Assembly (NCBI RefSeq): GCF_012222965.1
Contig: NZ_CP038241.1
Coordinates: 930,001-994,000, forward strand
Length of the DNA stretch: 64,000 nucleotides
Direction: 5' to 3'
From: Allofrancisella inopinata
GTDB lineage: Bacteria > Pseudomonadota > Gammaproteobacteria > Francisellales > Francisellaceae
Shown: piece after piece, positions 57,399 through 64,000 of the stretch
How the letters are laid out: each line of letters starts with the position of its first letter
Numbering within the stretch: position 1 is the first letter of the stretch
The notes under the pieces: model-generated
Database searches by the model: none
What the model saw: the letters and a program-made list of their open reading frames with translations, nothing else
What the model was told of the DNA's origin: nothing
Translations under genes and position numbers: made by a program

Positions 57399-57830
57399 TT
57401 ACTTATAAACCTCTTCTGCACGCTTACAAAATGCATCTAGCATCTTATTTGCTAAACCGCGGAATACTGGACCAAGAGCTATTTCTACAAATTTATTTTC
57501 AAATGTAAATTCCATATCTAAAGAAACTTTACACGAATTTTCATCTTGTGGCTCAAAATTCCAGTCACCTGTTAAAGTTTTAAAAGGACCACTTATTAGG
57601 TTTAAATGAATACGTTGGTTTTTTACCATAGTATTATGAGTTGCTAGATCTAATTTTGCAAATCCAGACTTTATTTTCAAAGAAGCTTTTGCTTGTGTTT
57701 CAGTTTGTTCAAAGATTTCAACGTCATAGCACATTGGCAAAAATTGCGGATAGCTTTTGATATCATTCACCAAATCATACATTTGAGCAGCACTGTAGTT
57801 TACAACGGCAAATTTATTAACTTTATTCAT
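57399..57830 (-). CDS. ratA: RatA-type START-domain protein
   Basis: A 143-aa START-fold protein similar to RatA/YfjG and to Coq10 (YSAAQMYDLVNDIKSYPQFLPMC, LKIKSGFAKLDLATHNT, GPVFRGLANKMLDAFCKRAEEVY). It has been described as a ribosome-binding toxin in E. coli, but the family is also linked to ubiquinone. It is divergent from smpB. Confidence 0.92.
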   Translation of the reverse strand: MNKVNKFAVVNYSAAQMYDLVNDIKSYPQFLPMCYDVEIFEQTETQAKASLKIKSGFAKLDLATHNTMVKNQRIHLNLISGPFKTLTGDWNFEPQDENSCKVSLDMEFTFENKFVEIALGPVFRGLANKMLDAFCKRAEEVYK

Positions 57831-57904
57831 TTATTTAATCTTTTACATTTTGCTGATAATATATAGCATTACATTGTATATCTTTTACAAAAAATAATAA
57901 AGTT

Positions 57905-58378
57905 ATGAGTAAACATAAGGTTTCTCCAGCAACTATTGCTAAAAATAAAAAAGCCTTCCATGACTACACTATTCTAGAAAAATTTGAAGCTGGAATTGTA
58001 CTTAAAGGTTGGGAAGTTAAAAGTATAAGAGCTGGTAAAGTACAGATGGTAGATAGTCATGTGCATGTAAAACATGGTGAAGCTTGGCTTTTTAATTGTT
58101 TAATCACTCCTTTACTATCAGCCTCAACACACATAGTAGCGGATGCTGCAGCAACACGTAAGCTTTTACTTAACCGTCGTGAGATAGACAAAATCATGAG
58201 TAGAATTGAGCAAAAAGGTTTTACTTGTGTGCCACTGGCGATGTATTGGAAAGGTCCTAGAGTAAAAGTAGAGATTGCCCTAGCCCAAGGTAAAAAAGTT
58301 CATGATAAGCGTCAAGCTCAAAAGGATAAAGATTGGGCACGTGAAAAAGATAGGCTATTTAAAAAGGTACACCGCTAA
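57905..58378 (+). CDS. smpB: SsrA-binding protein SmpB
   Basis: It brings tmRNA to stalled ribosomes. The 157-aa protein has [54 protein letters not shown] and a basic tail ending KKVHR. No tmRNA gene is seen within this window. ttcA starts on the base after its stop. Confidence 0.97.
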   Translation: MSKHKVSPATIAKNKKAFHDYTILEKFEAGIVLKGWEVKSIRAGKVQMVDSHVHVKHGEAWLFNCLITPLLSASTHIVADAAATRKLLLNRREIDKIMSRIEQKGFTCVPLAMYWKGPRVKVEIALAQGKKVHDKRQAQKDKDWAREKDRLFKKVHR

Positions 58379-59125
58379 ATGACAAAGACTGAAAAAAAAT
58401 TACGTCATTATATTACTAAAGCTGTCGCTGATTTTGATCTTTTACAAAAAGGCGATAAAGTTATGCTTTGTCTGTCTGGAGGTAAAGATTCTTTTGGGCT
58501 TTTGAAAGTTTTACATGGATTAATTGAAGATAAAACCTATGATATAGATCTTCACGTGTATACACTAGATCAATCTCAGCCAGGGTGGGACGATAATCAA
58601 CTTAGAAAATATCTTGATGATTTAGGTGTATCTTATGAAATCGAGACAAAAAACACTTACGGTGTAGTTGTTGATAAAGTACCAGAAGGTAAAACTTATT
58701 GTTCGCTCTGCTCTAGGTTGCGTCGTGGTAATATCTACAGATACGCAAAAGAGAATAAAATGGATAAAATAATTCTTGGACATCATCGTGATGATTTGAT
58801 TGAGTCTTTGCTAATGTCTATCTTATATCAAGGGCAAATCAAATCTATGCCACCTAAATTTATTACTCAAGATGGTGAAAATACTGTTATTCGCCCAATG
58901 GTGTTAGTTCAAGAACGCGATCTTATAGAATTTGCAAAAGAAGAAAACTTCCCAATAATTCCATGTAACCTTTGTGGTTCGCAAGAAAATCTAAAGAGAA
59001 AGAAAGTCAAAAAACTTATCCAAGACTTAGCACATGAAAATCCTAAAGTACCAAGTAACATTTTAAATTCTCTTTCAAATGTATTACCAAGTCATTTGAT
59101 GGATAAAGATTTATTAAGTAAATGA
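58379..59125 (+). CDS. ttcA: tRNA 2-thiocytidine biosynthesis protein TtcA
   Basis: It thiolates C32 of certain tRNAs with an iron-sulfur cluster. The 248-aa protein has the P-loop [13 protein letters not shown], the Cys pair [25 protein letters not shown] and the second Cys pair IPCNLCGSQ. It is directly fused in transcription with smpB. Confidence 0.95.
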   Translation: MTKTEKKLRHYITKAVADFDLLQKGDKVMLCLSGGKDSFGLLKVLHGLIEDKTYDIDLHVYTLDQSQPGWDDNQLRKYLDDLGVSYEIETKNTYGVVVDKVPEGKTYCSLCSRLRRGNIYRYAKENKMDKIILGHHRDDLIESLLMSILYQGQIKSMPPKFITQDGENTVIRPMVLVQERDLIEFAKEENFPIIPCNLCGSQENLKRKKVKKLIQDLAHENPKVPSNILNSLSNVLPSHLMDKDLLSK

Positions 59126-59141
59126 AAGTAATAATAAAAAA

Positions 59142-60416
59142 TCACCTTTCCAACTTAATTCCTTTTGTTTCTGGCATTTTGTAGATGATAACCACAATAA
59201 TGATTGATGCGATAATTGCATAAACACTTGGAGCAATATTGCCAAAATATAGCACTAGAAGTCCCGAAACTAAAGGCACTGTCCCTCCTAATAAAGCATT
59301 ACTGGTATTATAGCCTGTAGCTACACCACTAAATCTAAGGTGGGTTGGAAATAACTCATTAATAGTTACAACAAAAGTAGCTGTAGCTGCTGAGATAAAC
59401 AACATTAGTAATATCATAAATATAGCAACTAAAAACTGTGAAGAGCTTCCCAAATTTATTATCAAAAAGCTAGGATACATTAAAATGCCTATCATTGTAC
59501 AAGAGACTAATAAAACTTTTTTACGTCCTAGAATGTCAGACACTTTACCCCATAATGGAGCTGTAAAAAAATACATAAAAGACGCTATCATAGTAACTAG
59601 CATTGCAGCATCGGTAGTATAATGTAGAGTAGACTCTAAAAACGATGGTATAAAAGCTGCTACCATATAATAAACAATACCCAAATACCCTGCTAATGCA
59701 AATACTATAGATATTTGGTACGGATACTCTTTAAGGGCTGATATAACAGGAGTATCTTCTAAGACATTATCTTCTTTAGCTTTTAAATACTCTGGTGATT
59801 CATCCTGAAAAAACTGCATTATAAGAACTATAACAGCCAAGATCATTCCTATAACAAAGCATAACCTCCAGCCAAAAGTATGCATTTGGTGCTCTGAAAA
59901 CATCTTTGAAAATAAAAATACGATCAAAGTTCCTAAAAATACTCCAAATCCAGAAAAGAACGTTCCAAATGCTGTAATAAATCCTCTTTTATTATCTGGT
60001 GCTTGTTCGCTAAGTATTGCTAAAACACCATTATACTCACCACCAATAGAAAAACCTTGTATCATCCTAGCTAGAATTATAAATACTACTGAAATAATAC
60101 CTATGCTTTCATAGCCTGGTGTAAATGCTATCACAGCAGTTGAAAGAAGCATCAAACTAACTGTAACAATTAAAACATATTTACGCCCCTTTTTATCTCC
60201 TAAATTACCAAAAAATATACCTCCTATTGGTCTCATTAAATATCCTGCAGCAAACATACCAAACGTTTTAATAATTGCTACAGTAGGGTCATTATTTGGG
60301 AAAAAAGTTGCTGAAATGAACACAGTCACATACGCAAATAGAGCAAAGTCAAAATATTCAACTGTAGTTGCAAAGCCCGCACATGCTATATTTTTTAAAG
60401 ATATTTTTTTTTGCAT
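59142..60416 (-). CDS. MHS-family MFS transporter (ProP-like)
   Basis: A 424-aa 12-helix transporter. TVEYFDFALFAYV, RPIGGIFFGNLGDKKGRKYV and ARMIQGFSIGGEYNGVLAIL are typical of the metabolite:H+ symporter group. The substrate may be proline, betaine or a carboxylate. Its stop faces the ttcA stop across 16 bp. Confidence 0.88.
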   Translation of the reverse strand: MQKKISLKNIACAGFATTVEYFDFALFAYVTVFISATFFPNNDPTVAIIKTFGMFAAGYLMRPIGGIFFGNLGDKKGRKYVLIVTVSLMLLSTAVIAFTPGYESIGIISVVFIILARMIQGFSIGGEYNGVLAILSEQAPDNKRGFITAFGTFFSGFGVFLGTLIVFLFSKMFSEHQMHTFGWRLCFVIGMILAVIVLIMQFFQDESPEYLKAKEDNVLEDTPVISALKEYPYQISIVFALAGYLGIVYYMVAAFIPSFLESTLHYTTDAAMLVTMIASFMYFFTAPLWGKVSDILGRKKVLLVSCTMIGILMYPSFLIINLGSSSQFLVAIFMILLMLFISAATATFVVTINELFPTHLRFSGVATGYNTSNALLGGTVPLVSGLLVLYFGNIAPSVYAIIASIIIVVIIYKMPETKGIKLER

Positions 60417-60545
60417 TTGGTTAAAAAATTAAATTTATTTTGCTTATATTATAAAATAGTAATTTAATTTGCAAAAAAAACCTATTTAATTTCTCAAGGA
60501 CCTTCTATATTATTTCTATGTTTCAAGTCACTAAAGAGAAGAAAT

Positions 60546-61619
60546 ATGTCAGAAATTAAAAATAAATTTTTCTTGATTATAATATTTACATTACTTCCTA
60601 TATTCTTATTTGCTAACCATACTATTAACCTTGATATACTTGAAAACCAGCAAAATGCTATTGCTAATATCCAATATGATACAAATATATCAAGCAACGA
60701 TAAAGGAAGTCCGGCTATAACCCAAAGAGGAAACTACGAGCAAGCAATGCTTTCTTTGGAACAGGTAATCAATAAAGCTAAGAGTAACCCATACTTATAT
60801 AACCAATTTGTTATATCATTAGGATTATTACAAGTTTCAAATAACCATGTAGAAGAAGCTCAACAAACTTTTAAAGCACTTGGCAATATAGACTCCTTTA
60901 ATAATCCTATGTTACAGGTCTATTTAGCAGCTTATTCATTGATATGGACGCCACAAGATTTTTCTAAAAATATAGCTACTATAAAACAATCAAAGTGGCC
61001 AGAAATGACTCATTATATTTCTGCAATCAATCTAGCGAAAAGCAACTTTGATCTAAAAGTAAATACCAAATTGGATCAACTAACAGATTTAAAAGATAAT
61101 AATTTAGCTATAGTTGTTCTTGGTTATGGTTTAAATGACGACGGCAGTATAAAAGATACCTTAGCTGATAGACTCAAAGTTGCTCTTGTAGCTTATCATA
61201 AGTATCCAAATGCTATGATTATAGTAAGTGGTGGAGCTGCATGTGGTGGAGTTACAGAATCTTATCAAATGAAACAATGGCTAATAAAACATAAGATTTC
61301 AACTGATAAAATAATTTTAGAAGATCAATCTATTAGTACAGTTACAAATGCTATTAATACTATTGGTCTTATCAAAAGACTAAACAGACCTATTCAGGAT
61401 ATTCTACTAGTTACTTCTGATCCTCATATTCGTAGAGCTAATTATATATTTGAGCAAGAAATAGCTAATAATAAAATGTCTTTGAAAATTTATAATCTTG
61501 CATCTATAACTAAAAATTATGCTTCAGATAAACCAGCAAATATGCAAGAAAAAATTCTAATTATCAAAGATACTCTACGGACTGCTGGACTATGGCAAAT
61601 GCCTGGAATGGTATTCTGA
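60546..61619 (+). CDS. Exported YdcF-like (DUF218) protein with N-terminal helical repeats
   Basis: A 357-aa protein with a signal peptide (residues 1-24, FFLIIIFTLLPIFLFA). Residues about 55-170 are helical and TPR-like (NYEQAMLSLEQVINKAKSNP, EEAQQTFKALGNID). From about 185 comes DUF218: AIVVLGYGLNDDGSI, AMIIVSGGAACGGVTES, STVTNAINTIGL, LVTSDPHIRRANYI. It likely acts at the envelope. Compare the membrane DUF218 protein at 14100. Confidence 0.8.
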   Translation: MSEIKNKFFLIIIFTLLPIFLFANHTINLDILENQQNAIANIQYDTNISSNDKGSPAITQRGNYEQAMLSLEQVINKAKSNPYLYNQFVISLGLLQVSNNHVEEAQQTFKALGNIDSFNNPMLQVYLAAYSLIWTPQDFSKNIATIKQSKWPEMTHYISAINLAKSNFDLKVNTKLDQLTDLKDNNLAIVVLGYGLNDDGSIKDTLADRLKVALVAYHKYPNAMIIVSGGAACGGVTESYQMKQWLIKHKISTDKIILEDQSISTVTNAINTIGLIKRLNRPIQDILLVTSDPHIRRANYIFEQEIANNKMSLKIYNLASITKNYASDKPANMQEKILIIKDTLRTAGLWQMPGMVF

Positions 61620-61694
61620 CTAAACCATTTAAAACCACAAGTGTCATTTAATATGTTAGAATAATAAACATTAATAATAATTTTTATTGGTTTT

Positions 61695-62483
61695 ATGAAA
61701 ATAACGAGCTTTAACGCTAATGGAATTCGTGCTGCAACTAAAAAAGGCTTTTGGGGCTGGTTTAAAACCCAAAATATAGATTTTTTATGTATCCAAGAAA
61801 CGAAAGCTCAATTTCATCAATTAGAATCTGACCCTACATACTTTCCGGAAGGGTATTTTTACGATTATAAAGATGCTATAAAAAAAGGCTATAGTGGTGT
61901 AGCTATTTATGCTAAAAAGAAACCTATACGAGTAATTAAAGAAATCGGCATTGATTGGGCAGATGAGGAAGGAAGATACATCCAGTTTGACTATGAAAAT
62001 TTTAGTATCGCAAGCTTATATCTACCATCTGGCTCTAGTGGTGATGTGCGCCAAGGATATAAAATGCAATTTTTAGAAAAATACACACAAGTATTAAAAC
62101 AGCAGATACAATCTGGAAGGGATTTTATAGTTTGTGGTGACTTTAATATAGTGCATAAAGAAATAGATATAAAAAACTGGAAATCTAACTATGGTAAAAC
62201 TTCAGGAGTATTACCAGAAGAACAAGCATGGTTAGATCATATCTTTTATGATTTAGGTTGGGTAGATACTTTTAGGGTAATTAATCAAGAGCCGCTACAA
62301 TATACTTGGTGGTCAAATCGTGGGCAAGCTAGAGCAAAAAATGTCGGTTGGAGAATTGATTACCATATTTCAACACCTGCTTTAAAAGATAAAGTAATAC
62401 CTCAATCAGATTATATCTACAAAGAAAATTGGTTTTCTGATCATGCTCCAATCAGTATTTGTTATGATTATGAGGTTTTATAG
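61695..62483 (+). CDS. xthA: Exodeoxyribonuclease III
   Basis: A 262-aa AP endonuclease/exonuclease for base excision repair. It has SFNANGIRAATKKGFWGW, CIQETKAQ (metal Glu), GDFNIVHKEIDIKN, GWRIDYHI and WFSDHAPISI (catalytic Asp-His). Complete and normal. Confidence 0.96.
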   Translation: MKITSFNANGIRAATKKGFWGWFKTQNIDFLCIQETKAQFHQLESDPTYFPEGYFYDYKDAIKKGYSGVAIYAKKKPIRVIKEIGIDWADEEGRYIQFDYENFSIASLYLPSGSSGDVRQGYKMQFLEKYTQVLKQQIQSGRDFIVCGDFNIVHKEIDIKNWKSNYGKTSGVLPEEQAWLDHIFYDLGWVDTFRVINQEPLQYTWWSNRGQARAKNVGWRIDYHISTPALKDKVIPQSDYIYKENWFSDHAPISICYDYEVL

Positions 62484-62521
62484 AGGTTTCCGCTTCTGCA
62501 GAAATTTCAATAGAGTTAAAA

Positions 62522-63526
62522 ATGGAAAAGATGAGTAAGCAAAAAGATTTAATAATCTATCAACTAGAAAATGGGGCTTTAGAGTTAAAAGCAGATTTTG
62601 AAACAGATACCATATGGGCTAGTCAAAAAGATATAGCTAATATTTTTAGTATAGATAGAACCGTTGTTAATAGACATATTAATAATATTTTTAAAGATGC
62701 TGAACTAGATGAAAGTCTGGTAAGTGCAAATTTTGCACATACCACTAAGCACGGAGCTTTAGACAATAAAACTCAAACAAGAGAGATAAAGTTTTATTCT
62801 TTAGATATTATCTTAGCTGTTGGTTATAGAACAAACTCCACAAACTCCTCTAAGGCAATACAATTTAGAAAATGGGCAACCCAAACTTTAAAACAACACA
62901 TTATACAAGGATATACAGTTAATGAATCAAAAGTAGAAAATGATCCAAATTTTCTTATTGAAGTAATGTCAAAAATAAAAGTATTAGCGCAGAAACAAAT
63001 CAATAATAACGATACGTTAGAACTAATAAAAACTTTTTCTTATACATGGTTTTCTCTACAAAGCTATGATGAACAAAAATTCCCCAAAACAAATACAACT
63101 AACGATATTAGCATATCAGTAGACAATCTTTACAAAGATCTAGCACAATTAAAAATAGACTTAATTACCAAAAAAGAAGCTACTGCCCTTTTTGCTCAAG
63201 AAAAAACGAAAGCCAGTTTAGAAAGTATAGTTAATAATGTCTTTCAAAACGTGTTTGGACAAGAGCTTTATCCTAGTGTAGAAGAAAAATGTGCACATTT
63301 ACTGTATTTTATAATTAAAAACCACCCTTTTAATGATGGAAATAAAAGAAGTGGAGCTTTTGCTTTTATTTGGCTTTTACAAAAATTTGAGTATAACCAT
63401 AGAATAACACCAGAAACTTTGGCAACATTAACAATATTAATTGCAGAATCACAACCAAAAGATAAAGATAAAATGATTGGTATGATTTTGCTACTTTTAG
63501 CTGGACACACAGCCTATTTAAAATAA
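62522..63526 (+). CDS. RhuM-Fic/Doc fusion protein
   Basis: A 334-aa protein. Residues about 10-175 match the RhuM virulence-protein family (TIWASQKDIANIFSIDRTVV, HTTKHGALDNKTQTREIKFY, SLDIILAVGYRTNS). Residues about 215-330 are Fic/Doc with the catalytic motif HPFNDGNKRSGAFAF. Fic enzymes transfer AMP or phosphate to a target. I start at 62522; an ATG at 62531 is better placed behind GGAAAAG. No antitoxin gene is visible on either side, so self-regulation by the RhuM half is possible. Confidence 0.88.
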   Translation: MEKMSKQKDLIIYQLENGALELKADFETDTIWASQKDIANIFSIDRTVVNRHINNIFKDAELDESLVSANFAHTTKHGALDNKTQTREIKFYSLDIILAVGYRTNSTNSSKAIQFRKWATQTLKQHIIQGYTVNESKVENDPNFLIEVMSKIKVLAQKQINNNDTLELIKTFSYTWFSLQSYDEQKFPKTNTTNDISISVDNLYKDLAQLKIDLITKKEATALFAQEKTKASLESIVNNVFQNVFGQELYPSVEEKCAHLLYFIIKNHPFNDGNKRSGAFAFIWLLQKFEYNHRITPETLATLTILIAESQPKDKDKMIGMILLLLAGHTAYLK

Positions 63527-63555
63527 AATATTTAAATAACTAAGGAAATGAAAAA

Positions 63556-64000
63556 ATGAAAAACAATCACTTTGACGTAATAAGTTTAGGCGGTGGCTCA
63601 GGTGGGATAGCTTCTGCTGTACAAGCTGCTAAATTTGGTAAAAAAGTTGCTATTATAGAGAAGCGTGAACTTGGTGGCACTTGTGTAAATAGAGGATGTG
63701 TACCTAAAAAAGCTATGTGGTATGGCGGCATGCTTGCTGAGCAATTAAAGCATGATGTTGCTGGCTATGGTTTTGATGTTGAAGTTAAAAGCTTCAATTG
63801 GGCTACTTTGAAAGAAAAAAGAGCTAAATATATCGGTAATATTCATGGCTTTTACGACAGACTTTTAGATAAATGGAATATCACCCATTTTAATAATTGG
63901 GGTAAATTTAAAGATAATAAAACAATCATCCTAGATGATGGTACGGAACTAACAGCTGATAATATCTTCATCTCACCAGGTGCTTATCCTATTGTACCTA
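63556..64000 (+). CDS. gor: Glutathione reductase, 5' part (runs off the window)
   Basis: Only the first 148 codons are present. The FAD-binding start ISLGGGSGGIASAVQAAKFG, the redox pair in GGTCVNRGCVPKK and the ISPGAYP segment indicate glutathione reductase of the disulfide oxidoreductase family. AAGGAA precedes the ATG at suitable spacing. It fits with gshB in this window. Confidence 0.93.
   Translation, partial: MKNNHFDVISLGGGSGGIASAVQAAKFGKKVAIIEKRELGGTCVNRGCVPKKAMWYGGMLAEQLKHDVAGYGFDVEVKSFNWATLKEKRAKYIGNIHGFYDRLLDKWNITHFNNWGKFKDNKTIILDDGTELTADNIFISPGAYPIVP

Noticed and set aside
57399..57830. Classic type II toxin-antitoxin pair (RatA with RnfH/RatB)
   Set aside because: The pair is a conserved housekeeping locus next to smpB. 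RatB is not a proven antitoxin, so I did not report it as a defence or toxin module.

Overview
The window looks like the chromosome of a Francisella-type gammaproteobacterium (Francisella or the sister genus Allofrancisella). The DNA is strongly AT-rich. The fused HPPK-DHPS folate protein has the unusual DHPS motif MGIVNL..QSFSDG and the ending RVHKV, which I recall from the F. tularensis enzyme. A Pht-type MFS transporter and a typical low-GC housekeeping set also fit. I cannot name the species.

Layout. 1-1.5 kb: broken FYVE-finger gene and an IS4-type insertion sequence. 1.5-7.2 kb: ruvB, a short-chain dehydrogenase, a CBS-domain protein, adenosine deaminase and a frameshifted family-3 glycosidase. 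7.2-12.1 kb: accessory block with a MITE arm, a large hairpin, a secreted PI-PLC-like protein, and an unknown 512-aa protein whose last codons were replaced by an IS256-family element with an 8-bp target duplication. 12.1-22 kb: DEAD-box helicase, folE, YdcF-like protein, Tas-like reductase, an unknown 373-aa protein, the operon AMP-ligase/pabBC/pabA, and folB. 22-24.9 kb: accessory patch between folB and folKP with a complete MITE, a TSUP permease, a ZapE remnant, a 9-bp tandem repeat and a decayed FAD/NAD(P)-binding gene. 25-30.8 kb: folKP, an esterase, and an operon of a small membrane protein, fmt, gshB and hemL. 30.9-39.7 kb: a Cys-His-Asp protease-like protein with 46-residue repeats, rlmL, a secreted GH64-like protein with a divergent lipoprotein, and a GNAT-like protein. 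39.7-53.5 kb: dxs, guaA, an APC permease, an aspartoacylase-like protein with degenerate metal site plus MFS partner, infA, a TSUP/DUF1634 pair, ffh, aroG and typA. 53.5-64 kb: a small papain-like candidate, a second IS4-type element, mnmC2, a RAYT transposase carrying two internal palindromes, ratA/rnfH facing smpB-ttcA, an MHS transporter, a second YdcF-like protein, xthA, a RhuM-Fic protein and the start of glutathione reductase.

A biochemical theme is folate: aroG feeds chorismate, pabA/pabBC make p-aminobenzoate, and folE, folB and folKP make dihydropteroate. The most unusual theme is a scatter of host-interaction-like genes (FYVE finger, PI-PLC domain, Cys-His-Asp protease with repeats, RhuM-Fic, several unknown cytosolic-looking proteins), many preceded by very AT-rich DNA and lying close to IS elements, solo IS ends or MITEs. 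I see no tRNA, rRNA or CRISPR array.
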